The notes under the pieces were generated by a model that had not been told where the DNA came from, did not search any database, and worked only from the letters and a program-made list of their open reading frames with translations. A program made the position numbers and the translations under genes. Positions 33,338-40,159 of a stretch of DNA of 40,330 nt are shown in pieces. Each line of letters starts with the position of its first letter. The first letter of the stretch is position 1. The stretch covers positions 1-40,330 of the forward strand of contig JAUJOR010000027.1 in NCBI GenBank assembly GCA_030447525.1, in the 5' to 3' direction. The stretch is from Chloroflexota bacterium. Lineage in GTDB: Bacteria > Chloroflexota > UBA11872 > UBA12225.

Positions 33338-33362
33338 GTCATCCCCAGCGCAGCGAGGGATC
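33338..33362. repeat. Dispersed GTCATCCC...GAGGGATC-type palindromic repeat
   Basis: This element begins GTCATCCCCAGCGCAGC and ends GAGGGATC. From memory it matches a family of intergenic repeats found in many Chloroflexota and other environmental genomes (typical form GTCATTCTGAGCGAAGC...). GATCCCTC and the GGGTCATCCC end can partly pair. It lies between the broken Gfo/Idh gene and the next binding-protein gene. Confidence 0.55.
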
Positions 33363-33488
33363 AGCGAGTCGTCCCACCGTCCGTCGACCGGCGGCCCGGG
33401 TGCCTCGCGGGGCTCGGCACGGCCGCGCCGCGGGCGGTGCCCCAGGAGCAGCTCTGACGAAAGGGCCCTGAGGGAGAGGTGGTCCCAG

Positions 33489-33517
33489 TTGACGGAACTC
33501 ATGCCGTGGAGTACCGT
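33489..33517 (+). promoter_or_regulatory. Promoter of the second intact binding-protein gene
   Basis: TTGACG at 33489-33494 and TACCGT at 33512-33517 are separated by a 17-base spacer, the best -35/-10 pair I see in the window. The predicted transcription start is about 33524, only a few bases before ATG 33528, so the mRNA would have almost no leader. Confidence 0.55.
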
Positions 33518-33527
33518 GCCCCTGACG

Positions 33528-34895
33528 ATGCTTACCTATCGACCCGTGCAACGCCCCGGCGGCCGGGGAGACACCCGACGGCACCTTGTACTGGCCGGCG
33601 CCGGCACGGCCCTGCTGGCGGCCTGTGGGGCGCCGGGTGGAACTCGCGGTGGGGCGCCTGAAGCAGCGCCGGCGGGCACAAGCATTGGCGCGCGAGACGT
33701 GACACTGCAGTTCATGTACGCCGGTGAGCCGACGGTTGTCGAGACGCACACAGCGATGTCCAGGCTGTTTACAGACCGCTACCCGCGCATCAAGGTGGAG
33801 CAGGTACACACCCCCAGCCAATTCACAGATAAGATCTACAACCTGGCGGCGGGTAACGCCCTGCCGGACGTGTTCTGGGGTGGCGGCTCGAACATGATCG
33901 ACTATGCCGACCGAGGCATCCTGCAGCGCCTCAAGCCCTTGATGCAGCGGGACCGGCTGGATACTTCCGACCTCTACCCCAGCTCCATGGCGCACTATGA
34001 GTGGAAGGGGGAGCAGTACGGTCTACCACGGGACTGGGCGGCGCGCATCCTCTTCTACAACGTGGACGCGTTCAAGCAGGCCGGCGTGCCACGCCCGGCC
34101 GCGAGCTTCAAGGACCAGGGGTGGACCTGGGACGTCTTCCTGGAGGCCGCGCGCAAGCTGACCCAGCGGGGCACCGACGGCACGGCCCGCTATGGCGCCG
34201 ACGTGCAAGGGGGCTTCCGCGTGTGGAACGCGTGGCTCTTCAACAACGGTGGGGACGTCATCGACGCCTCACAGATGGCATGCCGCCTGAGCGACCCGGC
34301 CAGCGTGGATGCCCTTCAATTCCTCCAGGACGCCATTCACAAGCATCAGGTGGCGGTGCCGCGGGACGTGCTCCAGAAGGAGGGGGCACGGAGCCTGTTC
34401 ATGAACGGCCGGGTGGCCTTGCAGGAAGGCACCTACGGCTACATGGTCCAGTACAAGAACATTCAACTGTTCGAGTGGGACGTGGCCTACATGCCCATCA
34501 GGTCGCGGCGGACGCCCGCCGTCGGGGGTGGCGGGGTGTGCTGGATGACCTCACCGCAGAGCAAGCACCAGGACGAGGCATGGGCGCTCATGAAGCACTT
34601 GATTGGCTTCGACGCGCAGCTGCAGATGGCACGCATGGGGGGCGGGGCCAGTTGCCTGCGCCGGGTGATGAACCACAACGACGTCGCTCGCCAGCGCCCG
34701 CCGGAGCACTTCACCATCTTCACCGAGGCCGGCGACCACGTCCGTGTCGACCCGCCAGTGCTCCGCTGGAGCCAGATCTCCGGCGTGCTGGCACAGCAGA
34801 TGAACGACCTCTGGGACGGTAAGCGCACGGCCAAAGACATCGCCGGCGCCATGTGCCAGGGGATCGAGCCGTTCCTCGCTGAACAGCGTCGGTGA
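33528..34895 (+). CDS. ABC transporter sugar-binding lipoprotein (intact)
   Basis: A 455-residue extracellular solute-binding protein, family 1. The N-terminus has the twin-arginine segment DTRRHLVLAGAGTALLAACG with a LAAC lipobox, so it is a Tat-exported lipoprotein. The mature part shows VTLQFMYAGEP, RYPRIKVEQV, NALPDVFWGGGSN, QYGLPRDWAARILFYNVDAF, WTWDVFLEAARKLTQ and the C-terminal DEAWALMKHLIGFDAQ. ATG 33528 is chosen because a good promoter ends ten bases before it; ATG 33501 is an in-frame alternative. No permease or ATPase is nearby. The FLEAARKLTQ segment matches the site where the binding protein at 4832-6298 carries its TAG. Confidence 0.93.
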   Translation: MLTYRPVQRPGGRGDTRRHLVLAGAGTALLAACGAPGGTRGGAPEAAPAGTSIGARDVTLQFMYAGEPTVVETHTAMSRLFTDRYPRIKVEQVHTPSQFTDKIYNLAAGNALPDVFWGGGSNMIDYADRGILQRLKPLMQRDRLDTSDLYPSSMAHYEWKGEQYGLPRDWAARILFYNVDAFKQAGVPRPAASFKDQGWTWDVFLEAARKLTQRGTDGTARYGADVQGGFRVWNAWLFNNGGDVIDASQMACRLSDPASVDALQFLQDAIHKHQVAVPRDVLQKEGARSLFMNGRVALQEGTYGYMVQYKNIQLFEWDVAYMPIRSRRTPAVGGGGVCWMTSPQSKHQDEAWALMKHLIGFDAQLQMARMGGGASCLRRVMNHNDVARQRPPEHFTIFTEAGDHVRVDPPVLRWSQISGVLAQQMNDLWDGKRTAKDIAGAMCQGIEPFLAEQRR

Positions 34896-35108
34896 CACCC
34901 CTGCGGAAATGAATGCCAGACCGATCCCGTTTACACCGGTGCCGGCTGTTAGCGGAGGGCAGCCTACAGATAGCTGCCTTGACGGCGACACCCGACCAGG
35001 GAGGCATCCGCATCCAGTGGCGCAGTCGTCTACGCCGCGGCCAGGATTGGAAGGTTCTGGGCACGCAGCTCAGGCGCGGCTCAAGATGCCACCGGGCCTC
35101 ATCCGGTG

Positions 35109-35153
35109 TATGATGCCGCCGCGAGGTATTCGGGGCAGACACTGAGGAGGTGA
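35109..35153 (+). promoter_or_regulatory. -10 box and strong ribosome binding site of the PhyH gene
   Basis: TATGAT at 35109-35114 is a good -10 element, though no clear -35 is visible. GAGGAGGTGA at 35144-35153 is a near-perfect complement of the 16S rRNA 3' end and lies six bases before ATG 35160, fixing that start. Confidence 0.55.
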
Positions 35154-35159
35154 CCGAGG

Positions 35160-36077
35160 ATGACGACGCTGACCCTCCCCAAGCTGACCGTCCACGGCCA
35201 CGAGCTGGACACCAGGCCGGAGTCCTTGGGCGAGCTGCGTCGCTCCAGTCACCTGGCCGGCGACGGGGCGGCGCTACGTGAGCGCATGCGTGAAGACGGC
35301 TACCTCTACTTACCCGGCTATCTCGACCCAGACGCCGTCCTGGAAGCCCGGCGGGAGGTCACCGCCAGGCTGGCCGAGGACGGCCTGCTGGACGCGCGCT
35401 TCCCGCCGCTGGATGCCGTGGCCAACGAGAATCCGCCGCCCGGCAAGCGAGGGGTGCGCAACGATATCGCCCGCCGCAGCGAGGCCGTCCAGCGCCTGCT
35501 GTACGCCGGACGGATGATGGAGTTCTACCGGCGCCTCCTCGGCGGCGAGGTGCTGCACTTCGACTACACCTGGCTGCGCGCCATCGCGCCGGGAAAGGCG
35601 GCCGCCCCCCACTGCGACATCGTGTTCATGGGGCGCGGCACCCAGGAGCTTTGTACGGCGTGGACGCCCCTGGGGGACATCACCTACCAGATGGGCGGCC
35701 TGATGATCCTGGAGCACTCGCACCGCCTGGAGCGCGTGCGGAACACCTATGGCCGGATGGACGTGGACAGCTACTGCGCCAACCGTCCCGACGCCGAGCT
35801 CTACGCCTCGCGCCAGAAGCGGTGGAGTGGCCAGCTCTCCAAGAACGCCCCCCGCCTGCGCGAGCGACTGGGCGGTCGCTGGTTGACGGCCGAGTTCCAC
35901 GCCGGCGATCTCCTTACCTTCGGCATGTTCACCATCCACGCCAGCCTTGACAATCATTCGGATCGGGTGCGCCTCTCCAGCGACACGCGCTACCAGCTGG
36001 CCTCGGAACCGGCCGACGAGCGGTGGATCGGGGAGCAGCCGGTGGCCCACAGCACGACGCGTGGTCGCATCTGCTGA
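35160..36077 (+). CDS. Phytanoyl-CoA dioxygenase (PhyH) family protein
   Basis: A 305-residue Fe(II)/2-oxoglutarate-dependent oxygenase. The metal-binding HxD is His151-Cys152-Asp153 in APHCDIVFMG, and the distal His is His260 in TIHASLDN. Arg near residue 270 (RLSSDTRYQ) is suited to bind 2-oxoglutarate. The double-stranded beta-helix core is flanked by an N-terminal helical region (LREDGYLYLPGYLDPDAV type). Bacterial members hydroxylate small molecules, often in secondary or sugar-related metabolism; the substrate is unknown. The start is fixed by a very strong Shine-Dalgarno sequence. The gene follows an intact binding-protein gene by about 260 bases. Confidence 0.92.
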   Translation: MTTLTLPKLTVHGHELDTRPESLGELRRSSHLAGDGAALRERMREDGYLYLPGYLDPDAVLEARREVTARLAEDGLLDARFPPLDAVANENPPPGKRGVRNDIARRSEAVQRLLYAGRMMEFYRRLLGGEVLHFDYTWLRAIAPGKAAAPHCDIVFMGRGTQELCTAWTPLGDITYQMGGLMILEHSHRLERVRNTYGRMDVDSYCANRPDAELYASRQKRWSGQLSKNAPRLRERLGGRWLTAEFHAGDLLTFGMFTIHASLDNHSDRVRLSSDTRYQLASEPADERWIGEQPVAHSTTRGRIC

Positions 36078-36280
36078 CGCGGCCTCCCACGCCCTGAGCT
36101 CGCCACGTCGACGGCTGGTGGGGGACAGCGGCAGCGTCAAGAATTCGAGAGAGAGACGCTGGTGGCGCGCGATTGGGGCCATCCTGCACCAGGGAGGTAC
36201 TGGTGGGTCACGCTGCATATAACTGGCGCTGACCTGATCTGGTGTGAGCACCATTTCTATGCGGTTTGACCCACTAGCTA

Positions 36281-36300
36281 CGCCGGCCTGCAAGCCGGCG
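36281..36300. repeat. CGCCGGC-GCCGGCG hairpin before the 9-bp array
   Basis: CGCCGGC (36281-36287) pairs perfectly with GCCGGCG (36294-36300) around CTGCAA. It abuts the 9-bp tandem array. The region 36078-36280 holds no supported gene; a CATATAAC near 36215 is a possible -10. Confidence 0.5.
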
Positions 36301-36304
36301 ATCA

Positions 36305-36367
36305 CACCTGGAGCACCTGGAGCACCTGGAGCACCTGGAGCACCTGGAGCACCTGGAGCACCTGGAG
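36305..36367 (+). repeat. 9-bp tandem array, seven copies, merging into the ribosome binding site
   Basis: CACCTGGAG is repeated exactly seven times. The last unit runs into GGACAACC and then ATG 36376, so its GGAG also provides the Shine-Dalgarno sequence (GGAGGGACAACCATG). If read in the frame of the next gene the array encodes Gly-Ala-Pro repeats, but translation from the ATG after it is much more likely. Confidence 0.95.
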
Positions 36368-36375
36368 GGACAACC

Positions 36376-36719
36376 ATGCGGCGTCGTGAGTTGATTAGAC
36401 CTCTTGCATCGGGAGCGCTGATCTCGGCGGCGCTGGCCGCCTGTGGCGGCCCGGCCGGCGGCACGGAGCCGCTCAAGACCACCCGCCCGGCCACCGACCG
36501 CGTCAGCTGGATGCACTCCGCTAACCCGCAGACAAGCGGGTTCGACAAAATCGAGGAGGCGTTCAAAGCGAAGTATCCGAACAGACCCTGGACACGCAGG
36601 GGGCGCGCAACATCTACCGCGGCAACAACCTGAACGAGATCTGGGATGGGGTGGTCACGGCCAGAGACGGCCTCACACGCGTGCGCCCGGCGGTGGAGGC
36701 GGCGATCGCGCCGAAGTAG
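36376..36719 (+). pseudogene. Remnant of an ABC sugar-binding lipoprotein, middle deleted
   Basis: The N-terminal 67 or so residues are a Tat-like lipoprotein start, MRRRELIRPLASGALISA with an LAAC lipobox, followed by RVSWMHSANPQTSGFDKIEE and FKAKYPN, the usual first part of a binding protein. Near 36575-36590 the frame changes. From 36588 a different frame reads LDTQGARNIYRGNNLNEIWD and ends VEAAIAPK at TAG 36719, a typical C-terminus of the family. About 110 residues remain of the usual 430-470. The original frame instead stops after an unrelated RPWTRRGRATSTAATT tail. The deletion keeps both ends, like the remnant at 15484-16225. Confidence 0.75.
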
Positions 36720-36941
36720 CCCTCCCTGCAGCCCCCGCATGACCGCACCCCGCTAGTGGGTCAGCCGTTGCTCCCAGGAAGAGCCGCGCGCCCCGCCGGC
36801 CGGCGGCATCGTGTGGTAGCGGCCTGGGACGCCTGCCGCGCGTCCGACCTCGTGGCGCAACGCCGGCACGCCCTATCCGTTCACAGAGTGGACATGGTGG
36901 AAGAACACATGTTCTACTATGCGGTGGAAAGGAATGTGCCC

Positions 36942-38012
36942 ATGGCCACAACGATCTTGCTCCTGGTGGGGACGAAAAAGGGGGCCTTCGTCCTGCGCGG
37001 CGACGCCGGGCGAGAGTCCTGGACGGTAGACGGTCCATACTGCGCCAACCGCCCCACGCTACACGTCAACGCCGACCCCCAGACAGGGCAGCTCTTCGCC
37101 GGGACGGCAGGGATCGAGCAATGGTATAGCGCCGGGGTGTGGCGCAGCGCCGATCTAGGCAAGTCCTGGACGTTCTCGGATACCGGCCTGACCTATGGCG
37201 AGGGTGAGCCGGCGGTGGAAAAGGTGTGGCACCTGATGCGGGCGGACGGGGCGGTCTACGCCGGGGTGGAGCCGGCGGGGCTCTTCCGCAGCGACGACGG
37301 GGGACAGAGCTGGGAGCATGTCCATGGCCTGCGCGACCATCCCTCCCGCCCGGAGTGGATGCCCGGAAACGGGGGCCTGTGCCTGCACTCCATCGTGTCC
37401 GACCCGGCCGACCGGCGTCGGATGTGGGTGGGGACGTCTGCCGCCGGGGCGTTCTACACCGAGGACGGGGGGGCCACCTGGGAGCCGCGGAACCGTAGCG
37501 TGCGGAACTTAGACGAGCCGATCCTGGACGATAGCGCCGCCGGCTGCGTCCACAAGCTGATCAGCGCGCCGCAGGGGAGCGGCCTGCTGTACCAGCAAAA
37601 CCACTTCGGGGTGTACCGCAGCCGAGACGGGGGAGCATCCTGGCAGGAGATCAGCGCCGGCCTGCCCAGCGACTTCGGCTTCCCCATGGGCGTCCATCCC
37701 CGGGACGGGCGCACGGTCTTCGTCGTACCCCTGGATGGCAATGGACGCTTCATGCCGGAGGGCCGGGCGGCCGTGTGGCGCAGCCGGGACGCGGGGGACA
37801 CCTGGGAGCGCCTCGACCGGGGCCTGCCCCAGGAGCACGCCTTTACCGGCGTGCTCCGAGAGGGGCTGGCGACCGACGCCCTTGACCCCGTGGGGATCTA
37901 CTTCGGGACGAACACCGGGCAGCTGTTTGGAAGCCGGGACGAGGGCGAGACCTGGTCGCAGATCGTCGACTACCTGCCGCCGATCCTGTCCGTCGAGGTC
38001 GCCGTTGTCTAG
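36942..38012 (+). CDS. Asp-box (BNR) beta-propeller protein, sialidase/glycosidase-like fold, first of a pair
   Basis: A 356-residue beta-propeller protein annotated in many genomes as exo-alpha-sialidase-like or BNR-repeat glycosyl hydrolase. Six Asp-box turns of the form S-x-D-x-G-x-(T/S)-W are visible: SADLGKSW, SDDGGQSW, TEDGGATW, SRDGGASW, SRDAGDTW and SRDEGETW. It begins TTILLLVGTKKGAFVL, and ends YLPPILSVEVAVV, which is also how its neighbour ends. The arginine triad of true sialidases is not apparent, so catalytic activity is doubtful. There is no signal peptide. ATG 36942 is chosen because GGTGGAAAGGAA precedes it; the open frame upstream is low complexity. It is followed after 72 bases by a close paralogue. 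Confidence 0.88.
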   Translation: MATTILLLVGTKKGAFVLRGDAGRESWTVDGPYCANRPTLHVNADPQTGQLFAGTAGIEQWYSAGVWRSADLGKSWTFSDTGLTYGEGEPAVEKVWHLMRADGAVYAGVEPAGLFRSDDGGQSWEHVHGLRDHPSRPEWMPGNGGLCLHSIVSDPADRRRMWVGTSAAGAFYTEDGGATWEPRNRSVRNLDEPILDDSAAGCVHKLISAPQGSGLLYQQNHFGVYRSRDGGASWQEISAGLPSDFGFPMGVHPRDGRTVFVVPLDGNGRFMPEGRAAVWRSRDAGDTWERLDRGLPQEHAFTGVLREGLATDALDPVGIYFGTNTGQLFGSRDEGETWSQIVDYLPPILSVEVAVV

Positions 38013-38084
38013 GGAGCCCGGGAGGGTCTGCGCCTCCGGTCGCCCGCCGGGGAGGACAGGGGCGCAGCGCTCGGTCGACGGCGG

Positions 38085-39152
38085 ATGAGCCAGCGCATTC
38101 TGTTGATGATTGGGACGAAGAAGGGGGCCTTCTTCGCCGAGACCGACGAGGCGCGGCGCGGCTGGCGTCTGCGCGGGCCCCGGATCAGCGGGACGTGGAC
38201 GGTCTACTCCCTGGCATATGGCGGCCGGCGGGGGGACCGGGGACGGCTGTACGCCGCCGCGAGCAGCAACTGGTACGGCCCGGCGGTATGGTGGAGTGAC
38301 GACCTGGGCGAGACCTGGGCCCACTCCAGCCACGGCCTGACCTACGGCGACTCCGGGCCGGCGGTGGAGCAGATCTGGTGCCTGGCGCCGGTGGACGGAG
38401 GAACGGTCTACGCAGGGGTCGACCCCGCCGGACTCTTCCACAGCCAGGACGGCGGCCAGACGTGGTCGCACCTGGGGGCGCTGCGGGCTCGCGGGACGCG
38501 GGACTCCTGGCGACGGACGAACGCCGGGCTGCCCCTGCATGCCGTCCTCCTCCACCCGCACGACCGGCGGCGCCTGTGGGCTGCCGTCGGGGCCGGCGGG
38601 GTGTACACCTCCCCGGACGGCGGGGAGGTGTGGACACGGCTGCCGGACGCCGGCGGGCCGTGCGTTCACGCCCTCGCCCTGGCCCCCGAGGCAACGAGCG
38701 CCGCCGGCCCGCGCCTCTACCAGCAAGGCCATGATGGGGTGTTCCGCAGTGACGATGGCGGCAGGACGTGGCTGGACGTCAGCGCCGGGCTGCCCTCCCG
38801 CTTTGGCTTTCCCCTGGCCACCCACCCGCGCGACCCGCGGGCCCTGTACGTTGTGCCCCTGGACAGCGCCGGGGCGCGCCGGGCGCCACCGGACGGGCGC
38901 CTCGCCGTGTGGCGCAGCCGGGATGCCGGGAGCACCTGGGAGTCCCTCCGCCAGGGGCTGCCGGACGAGCCGGTACACGCCGGGGTGTGGCGCGCGGCGC
39001 TGACGACCGACCCCCTTGACCCCGCGGGGGTCTACTTCGGGACGAACACCGGACAACTCTACGCCAGCCCGGACGAGGGAGAGACGTGGACGGCGGTGGC
39101 GCCTTACCTGCCGCCGATCCTGAGCGTCTCAGCCGCGGTGCTGCCGGAGTGA
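38085..39152 (+). CDS. Asp-box (BNR) beta-propeller protein, second of a pair
   Basis: A 355-residue paralogue of the preceding protein. It shares the start (ILLMIGTKKGAFF), the GLTYGDSGPAVEQIWCL and AGVDPAGLF segments, the GVYFGTNTGQLY strand and the YLPPILSVSAAV end. Six Asp-boxes are present: SDDLGETW, SQDGGQTW, SPDGGEVW, SDDGGRTW, SRDAGSTW and SPDEGETW. The pair clearly arose by tandem duplication and has since diverged. No signal peptide is seen, so both probably act in the cytoplasm. The gene ends 17 bases before a ubiquitin-like protein gene, making a three-gene operon likely. Confidence 0.88.
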   Translation: MSQRILLMIGTKKGAFFAETDEARRGWRLRGPRISGTWTVYSLAYGGRRGDRGRLYAAASSNWYGPAVWWSDDLGETWAHSSHGLTYGDSGPAVEQIWCLAPVDGGTVYAGVDPAGLFHSQDGGQTWSHLGALRARGTRDSWRRTNAGLPLHAVLLHPHDRRRLWAAVGAGGVYTSPDGGEVWTRLPDAGGPCVHALALAPEATSAAGPRLYQQGHDGVFRSDDGGRTWLDVSAGLPSRFGFPLATHPRDPRALYVVPLDSAGARRAPPDGRLAVWRSRDAGSTWESLRQGLPDEPVHAGVWRAALTTDPLDPAGVYFGTNTGQLYASPDEGETWTAVAPYLPPILSVSAAVLPE

Positions 39153-39169
39153 CGATGAGGAGTGAGGAG

Positions 39170-39433
39170 ATGGCCACAGTGCTCTTGCCACGCACCCTGG
39201 TGGAGCTGTTTCCGGCCGCGGGGGGGCGGGTCGACGTGGACGCCCGGTCGGTCGGTGATGTGATCGAGCGCCTGGACGCTGCCTATCCGGGAATGGGCGA
39301 CCGGCTGCTGGACGCCGGGTCGCGGCTGAGGCGCCACCTGCTGCTCTTCGTCGACCAGGAACGGGCCACCCTGGACACGGCGGTGGGGCCACGGTCGGAG
39401 GTGCGCATCATACCCGCCCTCTCGGGAGGCTAA
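39170..39433 (+). CDS. MoaD/ThiS-type ubiquitin-like protein ending in Gly-Gly
   Basis: An 87-residue beta-grasp protein of the MoaD/ThiS/small-archaeal-modifier group. It starts MATVLLPRTLVELFP, has the helix DVIERLDAAYPGM, the strand LLLFVDQE and the final SEVRIIPALSGG. The terminal Gly-Gly is the site that E1-like enzymes adenylate for sulfur transfer or conjugation. It is preceded at 17 bases by the second propeller gene. ATG 39170 is chosen because GAGGAG lies eight bases upstream; ATG 39155 is possible. No moaA, moaE, thiF or E1-like gene is in the window, so the activating enzyme must lie elsewhere. Its presence next to propeller genes suggests a protein-modifier or sulfur-carrier role tied to them. 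Confidence 0.86.
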   Translation: MATVLLPRTLVELFPAAGGRVDVDARSVGDVIERLDAAYPGMGDRLLDAGSRLRRHLLLFVDQERATLDTAVGPRSEVRIIPALSGG

Positions 39434-39601
39434 GCAACGATCGTGTTGCCTGTGCGCGCCGGTGCGGGGTGCACACCCGTCCCGGGCACGCCGCTCAGCT
39501 GTCCCGGGGGGAGCGCCCGGCGCCGCCGCGGGAGCGGGGCGGGCGCCGTCTTGACCGCCCGGGATGACCTCTGAGTACCTGCACCTAGGTCATCGGCGGG
39601 A

Positions 39602-39988
39602 TCAGAAGCAGTAGCACTGCTTGGCTGAGGACATGGTATTCCGATCCGCCGGGCTGACATTCTGGGGCCGGTCCTTGCGAGGCGGGATCGACCGAGGCGA
39701 CCCCCCGTAGTTCACATGCGGGTACCAGTGCCAAGTCCACTGCGTGTTGTTGATCACCGAGTCGGTGCGGTCGTTGAAGGCGAGGTAGCCGAACCACGGC
39801 AGCCCCGGGTCACCTTGCCAGGCGCCGCGCTTCTCTCCGGTGCCGTTCAAGCCATCGCAGAAGCAGATGGCCCCGTCCGGGCACGGCTGTGGGATCGCCT
39901 GGGCGGCCGGGACACCCAGGCCGGACAGCGTCATGCACGTAGCCCCGATCAGCGCCAGGATCCACCTGATCCCTCCCCGCGATCGCAT
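39602..39988 (-). CDS. Secreted cysteine-containing protein, peptidase-inhibitor I36-like
   Basis: A 128-residue precursor with a Sec signal peptide (MRSRGGIRWILALIGATCM... ending PAAQA, probable cleavage after residue 31). The mature part of about 97 residues contains CPDGAICFCDGLNGTG near its start, then FGYLAFNDRTDSVINN, WTWHWYPHVNYGG and a terminal CYCF. The CPxGxxC start and the aromatic, Asn/Gly-rich body resemble peptidase-inhibitor family I36, which is common in Streptomyces. ATG 39988 has GGGGAG about eight bases upstream. The protein is unlike its neighbours and may have been acquired from an actinobacterium. Confidence 0.72.
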   Translation of the reverse strand: MRSRGGIRWILALIGATCMTLSGLGVPAAQAIPQPCPDGAICFCDGLNGTGEKRGAWQGDPGLPWFGYLAFNDRTDSVINNTQWTWHWYPHVNYGGSPRSIPPRKDRPQNVSPADRNTMSSAKQCYCF

Positions 39989-40124
39989 TTTACCGCTCCC
40001 CTCGGCGTGCTGCGTTCGACGGACGTGATCGAACGGTGTCGGCCGGCACCGCGCCTGGGATGATAGCATCAGCGGACTGCCAGCAGACTGCTAGGTGCGG
40101 CGTGCTGCCGGAGCCACTCGGCGG

Positions 40125-40159
40125 ATCGCTGGCGGCGCCGCTACGCCGCCGCCAGCGAT
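40125..40159 (-). terminator. Strong hairpin around the stop codon of the last gene
   Basis: ATCGCTGGCGGCG (40125-40137) pairs perfectly with CGCCGCCAGCGAT (40147-40159), giving a 13-bp stem with a 9-base loop that contains the TAG stop of the reverse-strand gene. There is no T-run. It may act as a factor-assisted terminator or protect the mRNA end. Confidence 0.45.

Noticed and set aside
33321..33527. N-terminal extension of the binding-protein gene at 33528
   Set aside because: The upstream codons are Arg/Ser/Gly-rich, include a dispersed repeat, and would place the Tat signal far from the N-terminus; a promoter sits inside this stretch.
36244..36375. A collagen-like Gly-Ala-Pro protein start in the 9-bp array
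   Set aside because: The frame is open, but the array leads straight into a good ribosome binding site and the ATG of a lipoprotein signal, so the array is most likely untranslated.
35310..36740. Long reverse-strand frame opposite the PhyH gene
   Set aside because: It runs through the 9-bp repeat array and has no domain; the forward PhyH has conserved metal ligands and a near-perfect ribosome binding site.
37509..39056. Long reverse-strand frame opposite the propeller genes
   Set aside because: It is an antisense shadow of two homologous genes, which also explains its internal similarity.
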